DNA of 64,000 nucleotides from Bilabrum cf. latius. Its lineage: Eukaryota > Bigyra: Bicosoecida > Bigyra > Bicosoecida. The notes beneath the pieces were generated by a model, which had not been told where the DNA came from, did no database searches, and saw nothing but the letters and a program-made list of their open reading frames with translations. Below, one piece after another: positions 1 to 9,266 of the stretch (positions are counted from its first letter, which is position 1; each line of letters begins with the position of its first letter). Both the position numbers and the translations under genes were made by a program. The stretch is from assembly GCA_965178125.1 (NCBI GenBank), contig OZ237754.1, forward strand, positions 310,001 through 374,000. Reading direction: 5' to 3'.

Positions 1-894
1 TTGCTGAACCAAGCGGGTGTACACGCCAAACCGATTTAAAAATGCCTGTCTTCTCTGGTATTCGATCGCCCAGACGAGGAGGCAGGCACCGATAGTACCT
101 ACGACAAGCCACTGCCACAAGAAATCAACTACTCGCCTGCCAAGCAAGCACTCAAACAAGACAACCATGGCGCTGTCAAAGACGCAAAACACCATGGACA
201 GCTCCGTTCCCATGGAGCCAAGGCTGATTGCGGCCAATTTGAGGACCGAATTCGTGCCTATCGCAAAATTCCTCTCTGCAGATGTCGTCAGCTGGACTGA
301 ACGCATGTTTTGAGCTGCCGACAAGCAGCACCAGCACACGAGCTCCAGTACAGACCGTGCTCCCATTTGCATCTTCAATCTGTACGTGTGTAGCAACAAC
401 ATGAGCAGCAGAGACACGATGAGAATAACTCGCAGCGATATTGCTATTGCAACGTCTTCGGCGGTGGGCAGCGAGGCGTCCACTGCAGTCGATACCAGAT
501 AAAACGAGCAGACAAACAGGCCCATTACAATAGTCCAGAACACTCGAGGTGCATCTGATTGGAGCGATGCAACCCTGTAGGCGACCTCTGTAGGAAGAGG
601 GTCCAGTCGGCTGAAACTTGCGTGAGGCCACACTGCCCAGGCTGAGGTCGAGGAGCTGGAAGCCAGCCCCCATAAAGTATTTGCTGAAGCGTTTGTTTGG
701 TGATCTATTCCATGGAATGCATGGCACCGGCATTGCCTGCTTGCTTGCGCTGGGTTCATCGACGAAGTTCCCAACAGCGCCAGCACAAGCCATTCAAACA
801 CCGTCTCGTGATGAACCTCCACAGCGGCCTCGCCTGGTAGCCATCTCGCAAATAAAGCCTTGAAGTATCGCGTCAGTCGCCGGTAACGACACAT
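1..894 (-). CDS. Polytopic membrane protein, 3' end beyond the window
   Basis: A frame on the minus strand opens at an ATG at 894 and has no stop down to base 1 (298 codons), so the gene continues outside the window. The N-terminus is basic (starts MCRYRRLTRYFKALFARW). A hydrophobic stretch lies near residues 34-44 (EWLVLALLGTSSM). Further hydrophobic segments follow near residues 135-150 (WTIVMGLFVCSFYLVS), 165-185 (AISLRVILIVSLLLMLLLH), 200-212, and 265-285 (WLVVGTIGACLLVWAI). The last visible residues (EYQRRQAFLNRFGVYTRLVQ) form a cytoplasmic linker of the kind that precedes a signalling domain in membrane cyclases or kinases, but that is a guess. No family is recognised. There is no in-frame TAG here. 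It is divergent from the coiled-coil gene at 983. Confidence 0.6.
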   Translation of the reverse strand, partial: MCRYRRLTRYFKALFARWLPGEAAVEVHHETVFEWLVLALLGTSSMNPAQASRQCRCHAFHGIDHQTNASANTLWGLASSSSTSAWAVWPHASFSRLDPLPTEVAYRVASLQSDAPRVFWTIVMGLFVCSFYLVSTAVDASLPTAEDVAIAISLRVILIVSLLLMLLLHTYRLKMQMGARSVLELVCWCCLSAAQNMRSVQLTTSAERNFAIGTNSVLKLAAISLGSMGTELSMVFCVFDSAMVVLFECLLGRRVVDFLWQWLVVGTIGACLLVWAIEYQRRQAFLNRFGVYTRLVQQ

Positions 895-982
895 GGCAGC
901 GCCAATCGTGGCGAATGTATTGGCGATTCGGGGCGCAAAATGTTGCGACCAACTCGATGACTTGCCGATCGCGCGGCAATAA
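895..982. promoter_or_regulatory. Short divergent promoter with a GTTGCGACC motif
   Basis: Only 88 bp separate the ATG at 894 (minus) from the ATG at 983 (plus). The interval holds GTTGCGACC at 942-950, a motif that recurs in three other divergent promoters of the window (16166-16174, 46612-46620, 52795-52803). Function is inferred from position only. Confidence 0.4.
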
Positions 983-2032
983 ATGCTCGCTTCGCGCTTG
1001 CACTGCCGCACCCTCTTTCCTATAATGGAACCTCTCATTGCCGGTACGATTGAAAAAGTTACCACTGGTTATGTAGTTGAAAGCGCAAAGAATGCTGCTG
1101 CGAAGGCAGCTCGAGACTGGGGTGATGCTCAGCAAGAAGGGAGCAGGTTGGAGCAAGGCATCTTGAAATCGATGCAGTCTTTGTCTAAGCACCTTAAAGT
1201 CATAGCGGAAGTCAAGGCTCACGTGAAAGGTCAAATTGAGCAGAATAGATAGCTCGCCAAGCGGTTAAATTATCTCCGAGAGGCAGAAATGGAAGCTGCA
1301 GCAGCCGCGAGCGCTGCAAACGAGCAGCTGCGCTCAGTCAACCGAAAAGCAGAGCTGATGCGCAGAAAAGCAGATGAGATGGAAAAGCATATTCTATTAC
1401 AACAGCAAGACGCTGCTCGGGCTGACCAAGATGTACGGCTCGCCGAGCAGGAGGTCCTCAGGCAGCAATCGCGCTCGCACCAGGTGCAAGAACTTTGGCG
1501 ATCTCAAGGCCGTGCTGTAGCGACTCCCAAGCAGACACCCCCGCCAGTGATTTCTCAACACGATGTGTGGACTAGCCGTGTTTGGTCCAATTCCAGCAGC
1601 ATATAGAGCCGCGTCTCGGTTGCCGATGCTCGCTCGGTTGGCTACAACCCCGAGGCTGCTACTGCAGCTGGTCTAGCCACAACCCCTCGCAAGGCAGCCC
1701 ATAGGCCGGAACCCCGGAGGCATCTCGATCAAATCGGACAGAAAAGGCCGCATACTGCCATACAAGGGCGGTACAAATCGGTGCTCGGCGCGATCACCAG
1801 CAGTCCTGGTGCAGTGAAGCTCAGCCCGCAAGCCGAGCCTGCTTTGCGTGGAAGGTAGGGGCTTGGCGTAGAACCGCCGAAGCAAACAAGCACAAACAAT
1901 ACGGGGCGCATGTACTCCAGGCAGGGAGGAGGCAGCCGTCGCACGCGGGCCCGGCGCTCCGATGCCAGCTCCAGCGTCGAGAGCGCCGCGTCGTCTCAGT
2001 CGACCTCCGAGATGGCCCTCTTTGTCGGTTGA
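983..2032 (+). CDS. Coiled-coil protein with basic, low-complexity C-terminus
   Basis: The frame runs from ATG 983 to TGA 2030-2032 (349 aa) through three in-frame TAG codons (1250-1252, near 1604, near 1856), read as Gln. An alternative ATG lies at 1025 (MEPLIAGTIEKV). Residues about 25-160 are Ala/Glu/Lys/Gln-rich and helical, with a clear coiled coil (EAEMEAAAAASAANEQLR, then QQQDAARADQDVRLAEQEVL). The first TAG sits inside this coil (QIEQNR-TAG-LAKRLNYL), where Gln is natural. The C-terminal half is Ser/Arg/Pro-rich and probably disordered. I recognise no family. Similar long coiled coils next to ciliary genes elsewhere in the window make a cytoskeletal role possible, but nothing shows it directly. 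Confidence 0.6.
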
Positions 2033-2214
2033 CTCTTCCAAAGCGATCGAGCAGGTTTGTTTGAACCCTACCATGAGTTGCAATGGAAGCATAGTTGACC
2101 TCACTCGGTACCTTCCCCGTTCGCCCTGAAATCAATTTTGGTGATCCGATCCCACTGATCACACTGGCTGCTCCACCACTTCTCGATGCGTCCATAAATT
2201 CGCATTTTCTATCT

Positions 2215-3810
2215 ATGCAATTGCATCGAGCGATCCGTAGGGTTCCTGGTATACTTTCTGTATTGAATCAAGGCCGATCTGCTGGATTAAGGTTAGGAAT
2301 GGCATCGTCTGCCCACTCCAGGGGCTTGCGAGTTGGTGCAACCGTAAAGGAAGTTGGCGGCGGAGCAGCAAAGCTCTGGGGCGGTCGATTCACAGGAGCA
2401 ACGGATCCACTCATGGAAAAGTTCAACGCATCGTTCGGGTACGACCAGCGGCTTTGCTACGTCGACATTCAGGGTTCGGTAGCGTATGCCAGTGCGCTGA
2501 ATCGGGCCGGAATCTTGACGGAGGATGAGACGAAGCAGCTGCATGAGGGCCTCGAGAAAGTCAAGGCAGAGTGGACTGCAGGGGAATTTGTGGCTGTGCC
2601 TTCCGACGAAGACATTCATACGGCAAACGAACGGAGGCTCACAGAGCTGATTGGTCCTCTTGGCGGCAAGCTGCACACCGGGCGCAGTCGAAACGACCAG
2701 GTGGCAACAGACGTCCGCCTGTGGCTACGAGAAGAAATTGATGCGGTTCGAAGCGACGTTGCATCCTTGGTAAAGGTTATGGCCGGCCGTGCCGAGGCAG
2801 AGGTTGACGTCCTCATGCCTGGCTACACGCACCTGCAGCCCGCCCAGCCGATCAGGTGGGCCCACTGGCTCATGGCCCACGCGACTGCCCTCGCCCGCGA
2901 CGCAGACCGTCTGCAGGACTGTCGCCGCCGCACCAACGTGATGCCTCTGGGCTCGGGCGCCCTTGCTGGCCACCCCTTCGGTATCGATCGGGAGGCACTC
3001 GCCAAGGACCTCGACTTCGAGGGCATCTCCGGGAACTCGCTGGACGCCGTCAGCGACAGGGATTTCATCGCCGAGTTCATGTTCTGCGGGAGCCTGCTGG
3101 GCACGCACCTGAGCAAGCTGGCCGAGGACCTGATCATCTATTCCAGCTCCGAGTTCGGGTACGTCAAGCTGTCGGACGCGTACGCCACGGGCTCCAGCCT
3201 CATGCCCCAGAAGAAGAACCCAGACGCCCTGGAGCTGCTTCGGGGCAAGGCCGGCCGACTGATCGGGGGCATGACAGGGCTGCTGGTGACCCTCAAGGGC
3301 CTGCCCTCGACGTACAACAAGGACCTACAGGAGGACAAGGAACCCCTCTTCGACGCGGCCGATACGCTCCGTGACCTGGTGCCCATCACCACCGGGGTCA
3401 TTTCCACCTTGGAGCCCCGCCCGGACCGCATGAGAGCCTCTTTGGCCCCCGAGATGCTGGCCACGGACCTGGCGGATTACCTGGTCCGCAAGGGCGTCCC
3501 GTTCAGGGAGACCCACCACGTGGCGGGGGAGGCCGTGCAGCTGGCGGAGAACAAGGGGTGCAAGCTGGACGAGCTCAAGGCGGGGGATCTCAAGCCGCTG
3601 CACCCGCTCTTCGGGGATGACGTGGAGGATGTGTGGTCCTTTGAGGCTTCGGTGGAATCTAGGGCCTCGGCGGGGGGCACCGCGAAGGCGCCGGTGCTGG
3701 AGCAGGCGAGGGCGCTTCAGGCATGGGCCAATGGGGTGCTGGCAGCCAAGCCCGCGGGTGATGGCGCTGGAGCGGCAGCTGGAGGTGCCGGCAGCGGGGC
3801 CTCGAGCTGA
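2215..3810 (+). CDS. ASL: Argininosuccinate lyase
   Basis: ASL cleaves argininosuccinate to arginine and fumarate, the last step of arginine synthesis. The frame gives 531 aa ending in TGA. The core starts with LWGGRFTGATDPLMEKFNAS near residue 52, followed by the substrate-binding DEDIHTANERRL and TGRSRNDQVATDVRLWL. The family signature GSSLMPQKKNPDALEL is near residue 330 and holds the catalytic serine loop. About 50 residues ahead of the core (MQLHRAIRRVPGILSVLN) are basic and hydrophobic and could be an organelle-targeting peptide. The frame also stays open upstream to an ATG at 2083 if one TAG (2092-2094) is read as Gln, so the start is not settled; ATG 2215 and ATG 2299 are the other candidates. 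Codon use is strongly GC-biased after about 2800. The core is intact and likely functional. Confidence 0.95.
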   Translation: MQLHRAIRRVPGILSVLNQGRSAGLRLGMASSAHSRGLRVGATVKEVGGGAAKLWGGRFTGATDPLMEKFNASFGYDQRLCYVDIQGSVAYASALNRAGILTEDETKQLHEGLEKVKAEWTAGEFVAVPSDEDIHTANERRLTELIGPLGGKLHTGRSRNDQVATDVRLWLREEIDAVRSDVASLVKVMAGRAEAEVDVLMPGYTHLQPAQPIRWAHWLMAHATALARDADRLQDCRRRTNVMPLGSGALAGHPFGIDREALAKDLDFEGISGNSLDAVSDRDFIAEFMFCGSLLGTHLSKLAEDLIIYSSSEFGYVKLSDAYATGSSLMPQKKNPDALELLRGKAGRLIGGMTGLLVTLKGLPSTYNKDLQEDKEPLFDAADTLRDLVPITTGVISTLEPRPDRMRASLAPEMLATDLADYLVRKGVPFRETHHVAGEAVQLAENKGCKLDELKAGDLKPLHPLFGDDVEDVWSFEASVESRASAGGTAKAPVLEQARALQAWANGVLAAKPAGDGAGAAAGGAGSGASS

Positions 3811-4023
3811 AACTCCTCTGCCTGCGCACGAAATGCGTTCTGATGTTTCGGTTGCAGAGAGATAACCCCGAGACTTGAAGCGTGTCTTGTGAGAAAGGCT
3901 AGCAGCAGTTGGCTACTTTTTCGCACTGCAAATCGGCAAATCGGCCAAAAAGAATACGTTTATGGCACAAAGTTGAGATCGAGCCAAATCGGCCAAAGTA
4001 CGCATTAGGCAAAGAGGTCAGGC

Positions 4024-4410
4024 TTACTCCTTCGCACCGGCCTCTCGAAGCAATTGCTCGCACTCACCATGACCGCCAATTTGTGCTGCTTGCAGTGGCG
4101 TGAGCAATTCACCGTGCTTGGTGGAGATTTTGCCTCTCGTCACCAGCCCCCCGGCTCGCTTTCCCAGTCGCAGCCTCCGTTGCAGCTCCATTGGCCTGCC
4201 CTGCGCGGCTGCCTCAAATACCAAGCTGGCATCCGTCTTGGCCTCGTGCGCGCTCCTCCACAGGGCAAGATCTGCCCTTCTGAGCGGATTCAAATGCTGC
4301 ATCTCCTTGAGTTCGCCCTTCTTGCACATCCTAAATGCGAGCTCGATGCAGTGCACGGTGGACTGGCAGCTCTCCATGGCACGCAGCAGGGCGGGGTGTG
4401 GCGTCGGGTC
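4024..4410 (-). CDS. Ankyrin-repeat protein, 3' exon
   Basis: The minus-strand frame ends at TAA 4026-4024. It encodes an alpha-helical stretch (MQHLNPLRRADLALWRSAHE) and ankyrin-type helix pairs, clearest near the end: LTPLQAAQIGGHGECEQLL followed by REAGAKE. The open frame continues upstream to about 4545 without any ATG before a TGA, so this is a terminal exon. A good acceptor (gtgttcag before GACCCG) places its start near 4410; an acceptor about 20 bp further upstream is also possible. Upstream exons were not found. This gene matters because it ends in TAA, showing TAA is still a stop. Partner and process are unknown. Confidence 0.5.
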   Translation of the reverse strand, partial: DPTPHPALLRAMESCQSTVHCIELAFRMCKKGELKEMQHLNPLRRADLALWRSAHEAKTDASLVFEAAAQGRPMELQRRLRLGKRAGGLVTRGKISTKHGELLTPLQAAQIGGHGECEQLLREAGAKE

Positions 4411-6447
4411 CTGAACACCAGGCCTGTACAACTTATAAAGTATGATATAAGTAGCTCCAAGGGCCGAAATCAGCGTATAAGTGGCATTTTCCAACTTGAT
4501 TTTCAGGGTAACCAGGAGGTTTCGTGAGTAAATAATAGTAGAAATTCAATATTTAATAGATGAAATATTGTCTTGTGCGGTGCTTGCCCCGCAATATGGC
4601 GTGGAAGTCTCGAGAGTGAACTCCACGTAGGCGTGCTCCCGAGCCGCGCTCCCGTCACGTGCCTGGGCCCAAACTCTCTGTCACAGGCATCGTGTGCGGC
4701 ATCGAAGGCCCCCAAGTGCTTCAATTAAGAATAATTGAATCATTTCTGTCCCCCGATTTGTCTTGACTTGTATTGGTGCAGCAAAATCTTGTATCCTCCA
4801 GCGCCAGTTGGAATTCGGCGGCCGTTCATTTACACCGATGTGGGAGATGGTTACGCCACAGAAGAGACTCCAATATCATTATATCGGCGTTTGTGTGCTC
4901 AGTCGTGTCACTCTCGACACGTCCGGGCTTGGCTACGGCTGGGACAGCTGATGGCTTCCGTGCCCGTGTCTACAGCTCAGGTGGAAGGGACGGTTGCACG
5001 GATTGGAAACGCTCTCGAAATGAAAGGAGCAGTATGCCATTGCACATGATTACACATGAGTGCGTGCAGAAGGCTAATGAGCGACTAAAGCTAGCAATCC
5101 TCGCCGTAGCCGACCATGGCGAGAGCTCACTTACGCGAAGGCAAACATCGCCTAGACCTTCAAGGCGATGTACAGCAGCACGATAAAGGCCGCGGTTACA
5201 CACCCAAATGGTGATGATGCAAAGGGGTGCGACAGGGATGATGAGAGCAGCGACTCCGATTAGAATGAGCTTGTTCTCGGCGGCGGTCGCCCGTAACGAA
5301 GTATGTCTCTCGACACTGTGTCAAAGATAACTGGATCTGCTGATCAAGGTAACTCGGTACGAGCCTTAGGAAGCAGTAGTGTGCCTCTAGGTAGAGCTTG
5401 TCTTTCTCCGGCCAATTTCAAGCTTGGGAACAAGCGCTCCCCGCCGAAATCTACACCTTTTTGTGACCTCGGACTTGGTGATGGCAGCTGTCTACAGATT
5501 CCGGGGACGAATACGAAGACGCCGCAGCGGGGTTCAGGAAGAGCTGTGTCGACGATGAGAATGCCGACCTGTGCGTGGGTGAGGCCGAGCCACCATCATT
5601 AGATGACAACCTGAGTGGGGAACGACTGGGTGAGGGAGGCTGAGGTCGTGGGCTGGTCACAGCGCTTAGGCGAGTCGACAAGTCGTGTGGCATGATTGAG
5701 GTGAACGAACGGGGGGTGGATGGAATGGAGGAAAGGTGGACGGGGTGGACGGGGTGGATGAAGCATGGGGCACAGACAGGGCATGAATGTAAGAAGGGAC
5801 GGTGGGGACCGGAGGGGTTCCGGATTAGGATGGGGGGTAGGAGAGGATACAATCTCCCCATCCAGATGCCGTCATCGGTAGGATCGGCAGTCACAGATAA
5901 GTCGGACGCGGTGCCACAGCCATTGGCGACAAGACAGCGAGATTGAGGACTCTGAACTGCTGTACACAAAGGCGTGATGCAGAGGTGGTTACTCTCGCGC
6001 CAGAGCCGGATCGGGTGCGTCCACAGGATGGAACGATGGTGAGACCAACGAGTCTGGCTCAGTTCCTTGAGCTCCATGCCCGGAACGGAACGTGGGAAGA
6101 CACGATCCACGTCGATGCGCTCGCAACGGTAAAGGAGGGGTATTGGTCTACAAGACGGTCCGATCGTTCAGAGACGGACCTGTTGGGTCTAAGGAGGTCG
6201 GCGTCGAGTACGATGGAGGCACTACACGTCTGTTCCTGGGCGCAATTCCAGAGTGCGTGAGATGGCACGCTACATGCGAGATCGACTGGCATTCAGGGGC
6301 TATCGGTAAGACAGGTGGCGTGGTGGAGAACGTCGGCCAGGAGTCACCAGGTCGGCCTCTAAGGCGGCCACAGTGCATATATTTTTGCAATTGAATGCTA
6401 GAATACAGGTGGGCAAACACTATAGTGTACATAGAACAAGGTTTTAG
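4411..6447. other. No confident gene
   Basis: About 2 kb without a model I can defend. A minus-strand segment at roughly 5170-5300 reads as a membrane helix (NKLILIGVAALIIPVAPLCI, then ITIWVCNRGLY) and may be an exon of an unfound gene. 4430-4600 is AT-rich. 5690-5860 is G-rich on the plus strand with short GGTGGA-type repeats, so the frames there are low-complexity. Upstream exons of the ankyrin gene at 4024 may also lie here. Confidence 0.3.
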
Positions 6448-7550
6448 TCACTGTAGAGCCAGGGAACAGTGTCCAAAGATATAAGTGTCCGCAGAGGCCA
6501 AAAACAGCACATAGGATGCCTTTATAAGTTTCCTACTTATATGTTCGAACTCTGTTTTGACCACATAAGGTGTACAGGCCTGCTGAACACCTTCCATCTG
6601 TTCCATGTATGTGGCGCCTTCCCGGAGCTCGTCTCGGACCATGCAGTGCTGCAACGGTGTGTGGCCTCTGTCGTCTTCGATGGACAGCGAGGCGCCTCCT
6701 GCCAGCAGGGCAACCGCCGGGGCGACCTTGCCAAAGTAGGCGGCGGCAAACAGCGGCGAGCGGCCTTGCTGCGAGAATGGCCAAACTTTGCAAAGCCAAG
6801 CCAGGACGCTCTACAGCATCACTCTAAAATTCTACAGGTTTGGGCCATCCAATTTCGCCCAGCGCTTTCTCACAATGTCCCTCGCATTCGGATTAGCCCC
6901 ATACTGGATGAGCAGCTGCACGGCGGCGTGGCTGTCGACTCCCACAGCATTGAAGAGGGGCGTCCCACCGAACTGCAGGAGCGCGTAGAGGGATAGTCGA
7001 GATGTGGGAATAGACAGGGAGGGGTGCGGGAGAGACTCGGAGCGCCTGTATTGCAGCAGCAGCAAGCCGCGCCAGGTGACAACAGCACCTGCTGCAAGAA
7101 GTAGTGCTTGATCGGAATCCTCCTCACGTAATCGCAAAGGTGCACGTCTGCCCCGTGGCGCAGGAGCGTGCTCAGACCTCCGGCTCCCACGTAGGGCACC
7201 ACGTCCACCGCGGCGTGGACCGCGCTTCGACCCCACTGCGCCGACTTGAGGTCACTACAATTCGTATTATGCTGCATACACAAGGTTTAGTAGACGAGCA
7301 GATGAATTGTTTGTCTTGAGGTGCTCACACCCTCCTCGTCGTCCTGCCCGGACACATCTGCCCCGTGCTCGAGCAGCAGCTGCGCAGTCTATAAGCCGCG
7401 CGGAAATGACATTTGGGCCTGGATTGCCTCTGCCACTGGACAACTAGCGCCTTCCTGATACCCAAGTCGCGTTGGAAAGATACCCTAGTCTAGCAGGTTT
7501 CCGCAAGCTGTCACATTGCCCCTGGCACTGGTGATCCGTAGCAGTTTGTC
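6448..7550 (-). CDS. Ankyrin-repeat protein, four visible exons
   Basis: Exons on the minus strand are 7550-7329, 7235-7128, 6972-6874 and 6768-6448, all phase 0 with GT-AG introns of 93, 155 and 105 bp (donors GTGAGC, GTGAGG, GTGAGA). Spliced, they give consecutive ankyrin repeats: TAQLLLEHGADVSGQDDEEG, GRSAVHAAVDVVPYVGAGG, GGTPLFNAVGVDSHAAVQLL and QGRSPLFAAAYFGKVAPAVA, ending in TGA at 6450-6448. Exon 1 has two in-frame TAGs (7487-7485, 7391-7389), one inside the canonical repeat end LLD-TAG-G. The splice joins restore perfect ankyrin spacing, which supports both the exon model and TAG as Gln. The first exon starts at an acceptor (tcgaag before GACAAACTG), so 5' exons are missing. Ankyrin proteins are binding scaffolds; the partner is unknown. 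Confidence 0.75.
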
Positions 7551-9266
7551 CTTCGAGAGTACGAGATGAAAGACAACAGCAGCAATGGATTCTCAAACGA
7601 CCAATTGCTCTCTGTTGTGATCGGTGGCAGTCAAGATAAGTTCTGATTCTTACTGCGAGGGAGTACCAGACGCCCCCTGGGTTCGTGTTTCGGCTCAAAA
7701 GGCCACTGTCAGCCGACTGTATTAGAAGTTCACTAAATGTGTTAGTGTCTGATCTGTAGGCTGCTTCTACGAGGGCATCAATTTGTCTGCACCAGGAATT
7801 GCGAGGTAGCTACCCACGGGAACGACTGCGAATTCACAGTGACTAGGACGAGCCTGGCGACAAATAAGTCTCTCACACATCAACATCGGACTTCTGATGA
7901 ATAGTTTTGGGCGTGGACCGAGATTTTCTCATGTTCGAAAGCCTCTCTGTCCGGTGCTGCTGCAAGCCACATGACCGTGCAGTGCAACAGGATCGGTCTC
8001 CGGATCACTGATGAGATCCGTGTAGAGCAGGCGCCACAGGGGACCACTGCCGAGGTGGACATGCCTTCGGCAGTGGCAGATGTGCCATCAGAGGACAGGA
8101 CAGAACAGAAGCCACTACCGCCAACGAGCGGTCGCTTGGATCTCTCAGACCGGGAGGAGCGCACCGGCCAATGTCGAGGCAATGCCAACAGTTGATGAGC
8201 CCGGAGGCAGACGCAGAGGCACATAGCTAGGGCAGGATTGCGTTGGAAGCACAGCAAGAACAGCGCGGCCTGGTGGCCGGTACGATAAGACGGGCTGGTA
8301 CTGGCTAGGCATGGACAGCGGAGGTAGCAGGGGTGGGACATCGCCTGATGGCAACGGTAGGGCAAAGCGAGTCAGCATCGTCAGGCGACCTGGCCAAACC
8401 GGCGGCACACTCCAGGATGCACCCGCCGCCCTACGTCGTGATCGAGCTGAGATAGATAGACGAGGGCTGCAGGGGTGGGCTCCAGTGCACACGGGCAGCG
8501 CAGATGCCCCACGCTGCTTGCCGTGGAATTTGACCAGCAAGAACGGTCCGCCTTGGCAGTGGACGTGTCGCATCCTTCAGCATCGAGCTGGAGTACTCCC
8601 GGGACAGCTTACCAGGGAGTTTTGTGAGGAAGCATGGTCTGCCTGCTAGGTGGGAGGTCCGCGTGGAGGCTGCACTTCTTCAGAATGCTGCCCTTGCTTG
8701 GCAATGGGCTGAGCTGGTAGGGGTGCTTGGAGCGGGCAGCGACGGGGCGACTGCCAGTGGGCGCAGGCAGCGGAGACGGTCGCACCCGGAAAATTCAGGC
8801 ATGAAACAGGCGGGATGCACTTCTTAGAGGTACGGCACGTTCGCACCTGCATACAGTGCAGACGGCATGCAGCGTCGACGGACCATTGTGGGCCACCACC
8901 AGTCTTCATTGCATCAATCATGATTTGGCTTCCGATTCGGAATCGCGAGCTACGCGAAGAAAGTCAAACAATCAAAGGGCTGAGTTTAGCGGATAGGATA
9001 TTTATATTAATCTAGCCCCGAGACACTGGTTGATCCCGCCTGAATCACCAGATTTCTCGTTGAACTGGCGTTGGCACCTAGTATTGGTTCGAATTGAATC
9101 GCTCGCAATGCGGTAGACCCAAAGTTGGGCCAATAACGTGTGGCAATCCGCTAGATCATTGGACTACAATCGACTAAAATCGGTTGCAATTCCGGCAGAA
9201 AGTGAAATTTTCAAGATCATCAATTCTCGACAGACCGTAGTCTAGGCTCTATGCTCTGCCTTTTAC
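7551..9266. other. No confident gene
   Basis: 5' exons of the minus-strand ankyrin gene probably lie in the left part, but I could not place them. Between 7900 and 8900 there are only short open frames with no recognisable domain. 8940-9250 is AT-richer and looks like the upstream region of the gene at 9267; it contains GGTTGCAAT at 9182-9190, a near match to the promoter motif seen elsewhere. Confidence 0.3.

Noticed and set aside
5451-6110. Minus-strand Ser/Pro-rich open frame of about 220 codons
   Set aside because: Composition follows the G-rich plus-strand low-complexity DNA. No domain, no good start, and no support from splicing or neighbours.
9025-9060. Possible 5' end of 18S rRNA (ctggttgatcccgcct)
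   Set aside because: Only about 16 bp resemble the SSU start; the sequence after it does not continue as SSU rRNA.
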